DNA of 64,000 nt from Littorina saxatilis (GCF_037325665.1 NC_090248.1:25376440-25440439), one strand, 5' to 3'; counted from the first letter of the stretch, positions 1 to 12,700 are shown. The notes: generated by a model from the sequence alone, not told the origin. Translations and numbers: made by a program.

Positions 1-390
1 AAACAAACACACATTGTCCCCTTGTTCTACCAACGAAAATTAAGGTTTTGTTTACAAATCAGAATAAAAATCCTAATGCCCATCACCAAACTGTCACATC
101 AATGTGATGCCCGTGTGACTCGCTACCCTGAGCTGTGAAAATCAAAACAAACGCAACTCTAATGACAGCCGCAGGGGACCATATTTACATTTTTTGTCTG
201 TCGGTTTGACCCCCCGAACACTAAAAGAAGGCGTGACCACGAACTGGTGGTACGACTACTAGTGGAAGCTGTCAGTACAGCTCGGGGACTCAACAGGTCC
301 ACAAAAGGTCACATAAATATAACATTAAAGTGTGATATGACTGTACTAACACACGTGTCTGTTGTTTAAATATTATCTTTTAACACTCAC

Positions 391-593
391 CTTGTGTCGT
401 GGAATGCTGTGTCACCCTGCGATGATATGGTCAAACTCAAGTCCGTAAACTTTCTGAACAAGTCATCCCGTTCCTGCTTTACTTGCTGCAACTCGCCTTC
501 CAGGCTCAGTATCCTTCTCGCCTGCTTCTCGATTAATTCCTCTTTCTCCTCTAACTCCATTTTCACAACGTCCTCGGATTTGTTGTCCTCCAT
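391..593 (-). CDS. First coding exon of a coiled-coil protein
   Basis: Reading leftward from the ATG at 593, the exon encodes about 67 residues beginning MEDNKSEDVV. From about residue 12 to 50 it is an uninterrupted charged heptad-like helix rich in Glu, Lys, Gln and Leu, which predicts a coiled coil. The frame then meets a strong donor (GTGAGT on the minus strand, 390-385), so this is an exon end and not the true C-terminus. No signal peptide or membrane segment is seen. The partner exons would lie to the left, outside the window. I do not recognise the family: many golgins, centrosomal and motor-adaptor proteins begin this way. Translation start and splice donor are direct observations; protein function is unknown. 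Confidence 0.6.
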
Positions 594-599
594 GCTGCG

Positions 600-2035
600 A
601 TTATCCCGGGAAGTCTGCGGCTAACGTTCTGTGTTTATCCGAGCTCTCAGTTGACAAGCGCCATGTTCAATACACAGTCACGATCACAACACTGTCGCTT
701 TGATAACAGTCACCAGCACAGCACTCAGTTTTGACATGTCAGGGGTAACCTGCATTGTGCCACTGAAGAGAGAGGAATGGGGAAAATACACGCACAGCTG
801 TCAACTAGCCACCAGACATCTCATTTCAGCCACTTCAAAGCGCAAGTTTCGATGCACTTTCGATGCGAGATGCACTGTCCCCACGCTTGAAAGCAACACC
901 GGAAGCCTCGTGACGTCACACGCAGCAGGTATCAGAGGTTGAAGTGTACATTTTCATGTCACAGTGTCTTCACTACACCATAAAAGCGAATACCTGTCCC
1001 CGTACGGTGAATCATCCGCCCTGACCCAGTCGTACAAAACCTGACCCAGGGTACAAAAGAAGGGGCCTCAAGTCGCACGGCTATACATACTATTCAATGA
1101 GCAAAGACAAGTTGCGTCGTATAAATTTAGTAGTCTGTAGTGGGACAATATTTGTCAACTGCGCAACCAACTGCCACACTACAGTAGAATGTGGAATGGA
1201 AATGTCATACGTTTCACTCCTTTTCTCTCTCTATTTTCTTTTGTTGATCCTTTTTCCCCCTGGTTGAATAGACTTGAACTGAGAAAACTTAGAAGAACGA
1301 CTGATGCAAGTGTGAACTTGAAAACTTGAGAAGAAACCCTGATTGCCTTGACTTGACTCGAGAGTCGGCCGCAGCCGCTTTACCGACCGAACTGACTCGC
1401 GGTCGCTTTAGAAGTCACTGTCGGAAGAGGGAAGAAAAGTCAAGAGGGTTATGTCTCCATCTAAAAGCGTCGTTGTAGCTTTGGCTGTGTTTAGTAATGT
1501 ATAGATCTACCGGCTTGATGTTTGTTATTTCAGACACCTTCCTGTTCACCCTTTCAAACGGCTATAGGCTAATATCTGTTCTTTCTGTTCAGTCCCATTG
1601 GAAAAACTGACATAGCCGGCAACACAACTCTCCTTTTACACTTAGATAATAAAACTAACTTCATCTCACCAATATCGTCCACCAGTACCGCCCACCCACG
1701 ATAGTTCAAGTTATACTCTATTCTACTAAATAGGGCCTAACTATATATTCCAACTTGAAGGCAAGAGAAAACTCTGACACTTCAAGTTCACTCGGTTGGA
1801 CCATAAGGGATATCTATGGTTGGACTGACTGAAATTGTTACATTGACGTAAGTGTAATGAACAATTCCTGTGACTTTTTTTGTTTGTTTGTTTCTTTGTT
1901 CGTGTGTTTGTGAATTTGTGTTTCAGTTTGTTTGTTCAATGCCGGGTTTCTTTTTCAGTTGTTTCTATTTGTTGTTATCTTTTTTTACAAACAGCCCTTT
2001 CGTGTCTAGCCAGGGTGGGGTGTATGGAACTCCGC
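600..2035. other. Upstream of the coiled-coil exon; no gene seen
   Basis: Moderately GC-rich up to about 1000, with a CRE-like TGACGTCA at 911-918, which fits a promoter for the minus-strand exon at 391-593. From 1000 to 2035 I see only low-complexity stretches and no supported exon. Confidence 0.3.
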
Positions 2036-2039
2036 TTAA

Positions 2040-2290
2040 TTCAGTTATGTACGTATCTGTATCTGTATGTGTGTCTGTGTTGTTGCCTGTAATAGTGGTG
2101 GTTCCAGACTTCTCTGTGTGTGTGTGTGTGTGTGTGTGCGTGCATGGGGAGTGTGCGGGTGAAAATGACTGATGTTGACAAAGTAAGTGAGAGACTGAGT
2201 AAGTGCCAGAGTAAGTACCAGTGTGAGTGCCAGAGTGACATGGGTGGTGCCAGAATTAGTGCCAGAGTGAGAATGGTAGTAGTGTGTGTG
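2040..2290 (+). repeat. Dispersed minisatellite family, copy 1
   Basis: Short copy of a family also seen at 7024-7735 and 8062-8712. It has the same lead-in (GTATCTGTATCTG, then a TGTG run, then GCATGGGGAGTGTGCG, then ATGTTGACAAAGT), followed by degenerate units of GTGCCAGAGTGAG. It is followed by a long TG microsatellite to about 2410. Confidence 0.75.
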
Positions 2291-2337
2291 AGTGTGTGTG
2301 TGTGTGTGTGTCGGAGTGTGTGAGTGTGTGTGTGTGT

Positions 2338-2380
<43 letters not shown>

Positions 2381-2967
2381 TGAGTGAGTGAGTGTGTGTG
2401 TGTGTCACACACACATATGCACACACACATATGCGCAGTCTGTCATCCACAAACTCACAGAGTTTTCGCTCTCTCAAACTGTAAAATGTACAAAACACAG
2501 TAAATGAAGTTTATACGTTTCTTGAACAAAACAAAATACACAAAACTCACATTTATACATCAAATAACCCCAATCCCTTGCCAAAGATAATCATAGTAAC
2601 GATTATAGGGGAAGGGCTCCTAATATGGACCGGCTTCTAATATGGACCACCTCCTGTTCTGACAAACTAACGGCGCTAGAGCGCTCAATTTTTTTATTGG
2701 CTGTATTCACCCTCTCTGGACAACTTGCACAAAACTTGCACAAAACTTTGCTGCGTGCTCAGCGTACTACGACGTATGCCAGCGTGCTTCAGCGTCCTCT
2801 TAACGTATACAAAACGTACCCATAACGTATTCGACGTACGCCAGCGTACTTATTCAAATACTTATTCAAATGTCCCATACGTCGGCATACGCAGGCGTTA
2901 AAACGGTCGTGTGACAGGGCCATTAAAAGAGTTGCAGAAACACAAACCTCAAAACCGTTAGGCTTTT

Positions 2968-3047
2968 TCTCTTTTTACATTTAGTTAAGTTTTGACTAAA
3001 TATTTTAACATAGAGGGGGAATCGAGACGAGGGTCGTAGTGTATGTA

Positions 3048-3086
<39 letters not shown>

Positions 3087-4262
3087 GCGTGTGTGTGTGT
3101 GTAGAGCAATTCAGACTAAACTACTGGACCAATCTTTATGAAATTTTACATGAGTTCCTGGGGATGACGTTTTTTTCATTTTTTTCGATAAATGTCTTTG
3201 ATGACGTCATATCCGGCTTTTTGTAAAAGTTGAGGCGGCACTGTCACACCCTCGTTTTTCAATCATATTGATTAAAATTTGGGCCAACCTGAAAACAGTG
3301 TCAGCTTTAGTGAGCAGAAGACAATCATCAAGGCATTGATGAGGCCAAGGACAAACAGAGATGACTACCACACAATGTCCAGAGAGCAGCAAGTCAACCT
3401 CATCAGGCTGCGTACTGGCCACAACAGGCTCAATGCTCACATGAACCGAAAGTTCAAGCTGGCGCCATCACCAACCTGTGCCTGCGGTCAAGAGGACCAA
3501 ACAGCGGAACACATCTTACAGCGATGTCCCTTACTAGATGAGGAACGAAAAGAAGTGTGGCCGTCACCAACTCCCTTGCAGACCAAACTATACGGCAGTC
3601 GACAGGAGTTGGAGAAAACGACAACATTTATCACCAGTGCTGGTCTGATCGTGTAACCTCTGCGAACGCCAAGAAGAAGAAGAAGATTGATATTTTGGCC
3701 AAGCAATCTTCGACGAAGGCCGGACTTTGGTATTGCATTTCAGCTTGGTGGCTTAGAAATTGATTTATGACTTTGGTCATTAAAAATCTGAAAATTTTCA
3801 TTTTTTTTATTTTTTATAAAACGATCCAAATTTACGTTCATTTTATTCTTCATCATTTCCTGATTCCAAAAACATATAAATATGTTATATTTGGATTAAA
3901 AACAAGCTCTGAAAATTAAAAATATAAAAATTATGATCAAAATTAAATTTTTGAAATCAATTTAAAAACACTTTCATCTTATTCCTTGTCGGTTCCTGAT
4001 TCCAAAAACATAATAGATATGATATGTTTGGAATAAAAACACGCTCAGAAAGTTAAAACGAAGAGAGGTACAGAAAAGCGTGCTATCCTTCTCAGCGCAA
4101 CTACTACCCCGCTATTCTTGTCAATTTCACTGCCTTTGCCACGAGCGGTGGACTGACGATGCTACGAGTATACGGTCTTGCTGAAAAATTGCATTGCGTT
4201 CAGTTTCATTCTCTGAGTTGGACAGCTTGACTAAAATGTTGTATTTTTGCCTTACGCGACTT
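2968..4262 (-). repeat. Repeat family A, copy 1 (nested)
   Basis: Member of a 0.9-1.3 kb dispersed family that recurs at 10519-11846 and 12706-13588 in the opposite orientation. The family runs from AACAAGTCGCGTAAGGCG, through GCCGGATATGACGTCATC and an AC or TGTC microsatellite, to ACTTGACTAAAT. Both ends contain ACATTTAGTCAAG in inverted orientation, suggesting a non-autonomous DNA element. No coding capacity of its own. This copy sits inside the TA-flanked element and was later split by a LINE end. Confidence 0.75.
3287..3685 (+). mobile_element. 5'-truncated non-LTR retrotransposon 3' end
   Basis: An open frame to 3656 encodes about 120 residues of the C-terminal part of a LINE ORF2. It includes the LIRLRTGHNRL segment and the terminal CxCG-x5-TAEH-x4-CP cysteine-histidine motif typical of I/Jockey-like elements. 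The stop is followed by a short 3'UTR with GCGAACGCC and an (AAG)n tail. The flanks repeat a diverged 17-20 bp target duplication around ATTGAT...TTTGGCCAA (about 3267-3286 and 3686-3702). The reverse transcriptase and endonuclease are absent through 5' truncation. Confidence 0.85.
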
Positions 4263-5001
4263 GTTTTCACTTTTGGCATGGTTCACTCTAAATTTGCCGC
4301 CTAAAACGGACTCGTTTCTGTCCACAGCCAACGCTTTTATAACACAAAAATTGCTTTATATGACAGCTAAGGCCGTATTTGTTACAATTTAGCAGTCTTG
4401 ACCCCGAGTTTCTCATGCAAACAAAAAATAATAGCAAAATCTCAAAGTATGTGTGAGTCCCCTGATATGGACCACCTTCAACAAATCGAAGAAAATAAAA
4501 GCTAAAGCCTATTTTCATTAATTCATTAAGAAGCTTGCTGGAAATAACCCATAACTCGCCCTCGAGATTTAAAAAAAATATAACAAATAGTTTTCTTTTC
4601 AACGTGGAAGTTGATAATTTCACTTAATTTCACTCTGTTTTTGATAAGCTTCTTTAGTTTCCTGGTGTGCTTCAAATAATGCTCTCATCAACCCGAAACA
4701 GCTAAATCTGAAATTTGAATTAGTCTGTTATTTTGAAGTATAGGGGGCTTTTTACAGTGATTCGTGAAGGCCGCTTCACTGGTCCATATTAGGCGCCCAG
4801 GCTCCTAATATGGACCCTTTGTGATTTTTTCTGTATTTAATTTTTGCTGAATATCTATCAAAGCTATTTCACTCTAATTAGGCCTAACGGTTAACCTAAG
4901 AGAGAAGGACTACCAAACACAAAATAAAACTTCTTCGCAAGAAAACAAGCAAGTTATCAGCATGAAACAAAAAGTGGTCCATAGTAGGAGCCCTTCCCCT
5001 A

Positions 5002-5867
5002 CTCTATTTACTCTCATTCACTCACATCAAATCTCCACCTCGCAAACACACCCTCTTGCTATCACTCCATCTTACACTGAAATTACACTTCCTGCATGAG
5101 TTATTTTTAGGGACGGATTTAGCGGAAGAGTTACCATCCAGCAGGTCTGACAGTGACTTGAAGTGAAGCGAGATCCTGGGTGTAGATGCCTCGAAGACGA
5201 ATGACGTCACGAGCGCAGAATGAGTTCCTGGCGAAGTGAGTCCATAGCAGCCCTCAGCTGTAGAACGAGTTCCATGCGAAGCGAGTCCATAGCAGCCCTC
5301 AGGAGTAGAATGGCTTAGCTTGACTGAAATGGTTAACATTGCGCTTTGTCCATGGTTAACTCACATCGCTTATCCGTTCCCATATATCAAACCCAAAGCA
5401 GGAAAGAACTTGATGGACAAAGCCTCTATGACTCTCACACACTCGCACAAATACTTCATATGTTATGAACGTTCTACCAATTCATTACATGTTTAATAAT
5501 TGGCAGAAGTTATGCAAACATGTAACACGAAAATAGCTTTACGTCTTTTTACATACACAAGTTATCATAATGCACAGACCATATTCAAAATTGATAACTA
5601 ACATAACTAACAATACTAATAGAACTAACCTTTTTTAAACAAAATACCTGACTGACTAGCCTGAACATATAAGAAACGCACAGACACGAAACAACAAACA
5701 TGTACCACGCAAACAGCCTAAACTACACCGAAAACAATAGAAAAGAATTACGCACCACATCCTGGTTGCATGAAAGCATACACGAAATTCCCATGTCAAT
5801 GAAGACAGCTCCCTTTTGCTCTATGAAAGCAAAAGTAACGTTCAATTGAAGAACGGATTCCAGTCTG
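5002..5867. other. Intergenic stretch with a short tandem duplication
   Basis: No supported exon. A roughly 50-bp unit containing GAGTCCATAGCAGCCCTCAG occurs twice at 5213-5310. The rest is AT-rich unique sequence. Confidence 0.35.
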
Positions 5868-5875
5868 GAACGCAG

Positions 5876-5989
<114 letters not shown>

Positions 5990-6118
5990 TGAAACTGAAA
6001 CTGAACTTTATTACCAAAGGATAGAGGTTTTAGGCAAAGCCTAATCTTACAACCTGTCCCTTACATACAAACACTAAATACAGACACACATAATATAGAT
6101 AGTAAAATTGACAAGGTT

Positions 6119-6740
<622 letters not shown>

Positions 6741-7023
6741 TAAATTTCATAAGGTGATGTGAATTCTTTCAAAGAGAACTTTGAACAAAACAAATGGTTT
6801 GGGGTAAAGTTTCTGATATAATTTTATGCATAAGGATTCCTTTGTTAAAAAGCAGCCTTGACTTTAGAGGTTTGGTAATTAAAGTTGTCATTACAGTCGA
6901 ATGTGGGTCTCGAATAGCAGCTAGCATCTGCTGAAGGGACATTAAAACCCAAAAACCAACAGTCGAATGTTCTGTTACAGATTCAAAAAATAATCGTATT
7001 GTATTCATCATATTCTCTTCCAT

Positions 7024-7735
7024 TCAAAAATTCACTCGCTCTGGCACCACCATTCTCACTCTAGCACCACCATTCTCAATTTGGTTTCACCATTTTCACT
7101 CATACAAACACACATACACACATACACACTCTGGCACATCTATCCCCACTCTGGCAATCGCTCTGGCACATTCCCACTTTGGTTCTCACTTTGGTTCCAC
7201 CATTCAAACTCTGGCACTCACTCTGGCACCACCATTCTCCCTCTGGCACTCGCTCTGGCACCACCATTCAAACTCCGGCGCCACACGAACACATTCCCAC
7301 TCTGGCACTCGCTCTGGCACATTCCCACTTTGGTTCCACCATTCACACCATTCCCACTCTGGCACTCACTCTGGCACCACCATTCTCACTCTGGCACTCG
7401 CTCTGGCACTAATTCATACTCTGGCGCCACAGAAACACATTCCCACTCTGGCACTTGCTCTCACTCGCTCTGGCACATTCCCACTTTGGTTCCACCATTC
7501 TCACTCTGGTTCCACCATTCACACTCTGGCACTCACTCTGGTACCACCATTCTCACTCTGGCACTCGCTCTGGCACCAACATTTATACTCTGGCGCCACA
7601 CACACACACACAAACACATTCCCACTCTGGCACTCGCTCTCACTCTGGCACAACCGTTTTCACATCATTTTCACTCGCACACTCCCCAAGCACACACACA
7701 CACACACACACAGACAAATCTGGAACCACCACGAA
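7024..7735 (-). repeat. Dispersed minisatellite family, copy 2 (inverted)
   Basis: About 650 bp of degenerate units CACTCTGGCACTCGCTCTGG and CACCACCATTCTCACTCTGG, in reverse orientation to copies 1 and 3. The reversed lead-in (AC run, then CTGGAACCACC) lies at its right end. Long open frames here in several phases are artefacts of the repeat and are not genes. Confidence 0.85.
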
Positions 7736-7980
7736 GAGAAAACTTGTGCTTGATGTTAAAAATGTGCTTTGGGATTCTTTAACTGAAAGTACAGTTGCCC
7801 TACATATTGGCTACATATTACAGTGTATACAGTTGTACACGCACGTACACACATATCACAACGGACGTTACGATCGCTCCGTGGTCCAGGCACCGACCCA
7901 TGTTTGTTGTGTCTGTCTTTAGTGAGCAATCGTTCATTGAGAACTTTATAAATACTATTTTGTCCGAATCTTTCAAGCGA

Positions 7981-8061
7981 GCAGAGTGGCCGCGGGGATA
8001 AGAGCGCAGTATTCAAAGACTGTGAATTCCCAAGTCGTGGGTTCGAATCCCACCCTGGTCA
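7981..8061 (+). repeat. tRNA-like sequence (SINE head or tRNA pseudogene)
   Basis: An A-box-like stretch AGTGGCCGCGGGGATAAGAG and a B box GGGTTCGAATCCC are correctly ordered and about 35 bp apart, with a Leu/Ser-tRNA-like layout. The acceptor stem ends do not pair well, so I call it a tRNA-derived SINE head or pseudogene and not a functional tRNA. It passes directly into the GTATCTGTATCTG lead-in of the minisatellite copy at 8062. Confidence 0.6.
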
Positions 8062-8712
8062 ACATTTATTTGTATTTGTATCTGTATCTGTATGTGTATC
8101 TGTATGTGTGTCTGTGCTGTTGTGTGTGATAGTGGTAATCCAGACGTGTGTGTTTGTGTGTGCGTGTGCATGGGGAGTGTGCGAGTGAAAATGATGTTGA
8201 CAAAGTGAGTGCCAGAGTGAGCGCGAAAGTGAGAATGCTGGTGCCAGAGTGAGTGCCAGAGTGAGAATGGTGGTGCCAGAGTGAGTTCCAAAGTGAGCAA
8301 GAGTGAGTGCCAGAGTGAGAATGGTGTTGCTGCAAGAGTGAGTGCCAGAGTGAGAATGATGGTGCCAGAGTGAGAATGGTGTTGCAAGAGTGAGTGCCAG
8401 AGTGAGAATGATGGTGCCAGATTGAGAATGCCGGTGCAAGAGTGAGAATGGTAATGCAAGAATGAGTGCCAGATTGCGAATGCTGTTGCCACAGTGCTGG
8501 TGCTGGTGCTGGTGCTGGTGTTGGTGCAAGAATGAGGGAGAATGGTGCTACCAGAGTGTTTGAGAATGCTGGTGCCAGATTGAGAATGGTGGTGCAAGAA
8601 TGAGTGCCAGAGTTAGATTGGTGGTGCCAGAGTGAGTGCCAGCGTAAGAATGGAGGTACCAGAGTGAGAGGTGCCAGAGCGATCAGTGCCAGAGCGATCA
8701 GTGTCAGAGAAT
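8062..8712 (+). repeat. Dispersed minisatellite family, copy 3
   Basis: Same lead-in as copy 1 (GTATCTGTATCTG, TGTG run, GCATGGGGAGTGTGCGAGTG, ATGTTGACAAAGTGAG), then about 500 bp of AGTGCCAGAGTGAGAATGGT-like units. The tRNA-like head sits immediately upstream. Confidence 0.85.
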
Positions 8713-8739
8713 GGTAGTGAAAATGGTGTGTGTGTGTCA

Positions 8740-9700
8740 CTCCTCCCTCATTGCTTAAGCTTTCTACCAAAATTACGAACGTCATCAAACGCTTGATGAA
8801 AGTGGTACGGACACATTTCTTTTCGTCAAAATCAGTACGGACACAAAACTTTCTTTATTTTGCAAACTCACATAGGTCCAATATCACACGACCATTGGAA
8901 AACACAGAACTTGTAGTGGGGGCCTGTTTCACTCTGATCTAACGAATGTGTATGAACGGAAACGCTGTTCGTACAAACGGAAACATGCACTTTTGTACGA
9001 ACGGAAACATGGTGTAAGAACGGAATCTGCATGTTTTCAAAAGACAAGTGATTGTACAAAAGCCATGTCGGAACAACTGTGTTTGTTTATTTTATGCGAA
9101 GCGTTTTAGCCCTGTATGGCACGGAATATGCATGCGTTTGCTAGATTGTAGGATTGACTTCCTCAATCCAACGGTCTTAATCTGCTTTGAAGAATGGGTA
9201 TCTATGAGAACTAAATAAAATATGACCACGTACGGAATCCGTCTTCTGCCACAGGAGAGCTGGGCGAAGCAAACCGCTCGCTGATTAAAATTCATTTAAT
9301 TATTTGGCATAGTTTCGGTGCAGTTTTGAGCAAATTATTGCAGCTGTTTCTAAATTACAGTACATACAGAGAATGTCCCTTGAACTTTTTAAAGTCCAAA
9401 TCGTCAGAAAACTTTCCAAAATGGCGCCTTAAGTGTACAATCTTTAACGTATTGAAAAATGTTATAAAGGTAACTGCTTCAGCCGATTTCACGGTGTGAA
9501 CTGGACAATCGCTTTAGAAGGTTTATTCCGCGATCAAACGTTAACATGGCATCTGCTGAAATATAGTTCGAAGCGAGAGCAAAAGTAACTAATAGTTTTA
9601 GTAAAAGCTAAAATCTTCCGTTTCAGTGAAATTCCAATTGTGAACAAGTTGTTGTGCTACCCAGCTGCTGGTTATGAATGAAAACTCGTCAAAATGATGA
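8740..9700. other. Intergenic; no gene seen
   Basis: A short imperfect tandem motif (ACGAACGGAAACATG) occurs at 8945-9025. Otherwise unique AT-rich sequence without a supported exon. Confidence 0.3.
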
Positions 9701-9712
9701 CAAACGGTAATG

Positions 9713-10493
9713 TTAGGCATCCACTTCAGATGACTTGACGGTGGTAGAAGTGGTTAGAGCAATGGCAGGCGTCGGGGTGCTACCAGTGTCAGGTGGAGTA
9801 GCCCTGCGCAAGCCATGGAATCGAGCGCGGTACAGGCGCCAGACCCTCTTGTTGCAGGTGTAAGCCAAGAAGAGCAGCAGGCCCTGGGCAGCGATACACA
9901 GGTCAGCCACCACGCGCATCCACTCCTGGTCGGTCAACTCGGCCAGGAGACCCAGCACCCAGGCACCGCCCGTCACCGTCACCAGCTTGGCAAACACCAG
10001 TATGTCGCGCCACTCGCGAGGGGCTCGTGCCTGCAGGCGCCTCACGCGCACGATGGACACGACAGTGATGACGAAGCAGGTGAGGTTGGTGAGCACCACG
10101 AGGCCCAGGGGCAGCAGGAAGGCCAGCAGGACGAGGCGATGGAGCTCCGTGTCCAGGAAGCAGATGGGGCCACAGCCGAGGAGACGACAACGGTGATGAG
10201 GACGATGACGGTGGAGAAGAGGCAGGTGATCAGCACGTAACGCAAGAAGACCTTCCTCACCTCGCGGTCGGTCAGGCTACGGCGAGTCTTGGAGGTGAAC
10301 ACACGCACCATGTGCACGCAGCACACGCCCATCCAGCTCAGCGCCGTCAGCCACGCCCAGTGCGTGAAGACGCCCACCGCACGACACACCCACACCACTC
10401 CTGTGCTGTCCCAGGGCAGCAGCAGACTGAGCTGGGCCGTGGCAAGGCTGAGAGACAGGCCCATGTTGTTCAGGCCAGGAAGGTTGTGCAGCA
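9713..10493 (-). CDS. Methuselah/adhesion-type class B GPCR, C-terminal exon
   Basis: Minus-strand frames encode TM2 to TM7 of a secretin/adhesion-superfamily receptor. In order: a TM2 with LPGLNNMGLSLSLATAQL, a TM3 with CRAVGVFTHWAWL, TM4 FLRYVLITCLFS, an extracellular CGPICFLD, TM5 LVLLAFLLPLGLVV, TM6 with GGAWVLGLLAEL, and TM7 with AAQGLLLFLAY followed by CNKRVWRLY. It ends in a Ser/Thr-rich tail with stop at 9713. The cysteine pair of TM3 and loop 2 is present. One frameshift lies near 10165, between TM4 and CGPICFLD, so this is either a pseudogene or a one-base sequencing error. The exon probably starts at an AG near 10494. Upstream exons are hidden by the repeat that begins at 10519. 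Coding GC content is far above its surroundings. Family call is firm; ligand unknown. Confidence 0.75.
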
Positions 10494-10518
10494 CTTGGAA
10501 CAGAGTCAAAACTTGACT

Positions 10519-11733
10519 AAATATAAACAAGTCGCGTAAGGCGAAAATACAACATTTAGTCAAGTAGCTGTCGAACTCACAGAATGAAACTGAACGCAAT
10601 GCAACGCAGCAAGACCGTATACTCGTAGCATCGTCAGTCCACCGCTCACGGCAAAGTCAGTGAAATTGACAAGAAGAGCGGGGTAGTAGTTGCGCTAAGA
10701 ACGATAGCACGCTTTTCTGTACCTCTCTTCGTTTTAACTTTCTGAGCGTGTTTTTAATCCAAACACATCATATCTATATGTTTTTGGAATCAGGAACCGA
10801 CAAGGAATAAGATGAAAGTGTTTTTAAATTGATTTCGAAAATTTAATTTTGATAATAATTTTTATATATTTAATTTTTATATATTTAATTTTCAGAGCTT
10901 TTTTTTAATCCAAATATAACATATGTATATGTTTTTGGAATCAGCAAATGATGGAGAATAAGATGAACGTAAATTTGGATCGTTTTATAAAAGAAATAAT
11001 TTTTTTACAATTTTCAGATTTTTAATGACCAAAGTCATTAATTAATTTTTAATATACAACTCTCCTGTGTTCACTTTCAAGTGAATAACTATCGTTCTGA
11101 TATCATTTTAAAGTGAAGCTAAAGAAACCTGGTATCGGCACTGCTGTGCATCTCCTATGATCTCAATGGTATCAAGGCACGGGTCATAGAGATCAATTTA
11201 GATCTAGATCTATTTCCGGTTGTGTTATTTTCCTTCCACCATTCCTCGATGGAAAAGAGTTCGTGTTGTTTTTGTTTTAATTTTTGTCTTTGTCGTTGAT
11301 CATTGTATACACAAATTACACAAACGTCATCTTGTGAGGGACCAAAACATATTGAAACTCTCGGATGATTTTTTTGTGTGGTATCAACCTCGACCTACGG
11401 TCTCGGTTGATACCACAAAAAAATCATCCTCGAGTTTCAATATTTTTCGGTCCCTCACTCGATGACGTTGTGTAATCTCTATGGCCACCACGCTGAAATG
11501 CAATACCGAAGTCCGGGCTTCGTCGAACAATACTTGACCAAAATTTCAACCAATTTGGTTGAAAAATGAGGGCGTGACAGTGCCGCCTCAACTTTCACGA
11601 AAAGCCGGATATGACGTCATCAAAGACATTTATCAAAAAAATGGAAAAAACGTATGGGGATATCATGCCCAGGAACTTTCATGTCAATTTTCATAAAGAT
11701 CGGTCCAGTAGTTTGGTCTGAATCGCTCTACAC

Positions 11734-11775
<42 letters not shown>

Positions 11776-11846
11776 CACGACCCTCGTCTCGATTCCCCCC
11801 TCGATGTTAAAACATTTAGTCATAACTTGACTAAATGTAAAAAGAG
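10519..11846 (+). repeat. Repeat family A, copy 2
   Basis: Full-length copy from the AACAAGTCGCG end to ACTTGACTAAATG. It carries an extra block of about 420 bp (11047-11481) absent from copy 3, containing the foldback hairpin at 11314-11479. The end motif AACTTGACTAAATATA also abuts its start, as if a second copy once lay beside it. Confidence 0.8.
11314..11479. repeat. Foldback element 1
   Basis: Inverted arms of about 75 bp separated by a 15-base spacer (11390-11404, itself containing GACC-TAC-GGTC). The arms match over nearly their whole length, including the GTGAGGGACC/GGTCCCTCAC and GGTATCAACC/GGTTGATACC blocks. Only the arms and loop are present; there is no gene. Confidence 0.85.
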
Positions 11847-11849
11847 AAA

Positions 11850-12700
11850 GACACCAGGCTATGTTTAAAAAACCCACCAAAAAACAACTGAATCGTCAAA
11901 AATTCAGTGCAGCTTGGATGATAAAAGAAGAGAGGAAAATTGGAGGAAAACCACAGAGAACAGTAACAGCATTAACATAAAATGATGTCACCGGCATATA
12001 ATTGACTGACTTGCCAGGAGTGCGTAGAAAACGAAAGTGCAAAGTGCGATAACTCTGATTAATTCTAATTGTAACAAGGGATGTCACTCTGAAATTCAAC
12101 CTGCTTCTGGGCTGCAAAATGCGAAGGATCGGGAAGTTCCTTTGCGTCCAACGTTGGCACACGATTTTCCCGATAAATGTAATCATGACAGAGAGACTGC
12201 CCTACCAGTTTCGAGAGTTTATGTCATTTTGAGAGTTTTACTTCCTGTTTTAACTTAAAATTTGACACCACTTGCCTTTCATAACTCTCGAACTCTCGAA
12301 CCTCGCCCAACTTTTCATTACTACCATTAGTCCCGAAAGTGCAGAACTGGCACCGGAGATGGATGCGACTGAAACAAATGCTGTTGGATTGATCAGCTAA
12401 CACTTCGTCATTTAGCAGAAGCAGATTTAATGGAAGCAGTATTAGCCACTATACGACAACGGACAAGCGATGCAATTCCTGAATGAAAACTTATTGTAGA
12501 CCGCTAAGAACAGACTCAACAGAACATCAATATCTGTCAGAGAATGGCACGGTAGGTTTTGACCTAAAAGTCTGATAGTAAATCGCCAATAACCATTTTT
12601 GATTTATTTATTTGCAGTGCCAGAACATGCTATTGTGTGCGAGTGTGTGTGTGTTGTGTAGTGTACATGCTCTCACAAAATGACTGAAGTCTCTTGAGAG
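11850..12700. other. Intergenic; no gene seen
   Basis: No supported exon, RNA or recognised repeat between the two family A copies. Confidence 0.3.

Larger units (their letters stand above)
2608..4999. mobile_element. TA-flanked inverted-repeat element with nested insertions
   Basis: The ends are inverted repeats of about 24 bp (GGGGAAGGGCTCCTAATATG at the left; the right end matches with one mismatch), flanked by the dinucleotide TA at 2606-2607 and 5000-5001. This is the target-site pattern of Tc1/mariner-like elements. The motif CTAATATGGACC recurs just inside both ends. No transposase of its own is visible, so it is non-autonomous. About 1.3 kb of the interior is a younger insertion (2968-4262), which itself carries a LINE fragment. 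Confidence 0.75.

Noticed and set aside
2041-2430. Long frames rich in His-Thr or Cys-Val
   Set aside because: They translate TG/AC microsatellites; no start, splice or domain support. The same applies to frames at 13813-13998, 31581-31852, 32704-33086, 39796-40102, 41915-42274 and 50686-51076.
7081-8788. Long frames in both strands over the TCTGGCAC arrays (up to 240 residues)
   Set aside because: The repeat unit lacks stop codons in several phases; proteins are low-complexity His/Leu/Thr strings and reading frames overlap on both strands.
9815-10240. Plus-strand and third-frame frames over the GPCR exon
   Set aside because: GC-rich shadow frames of the receptor; no membrane pattern or domain.
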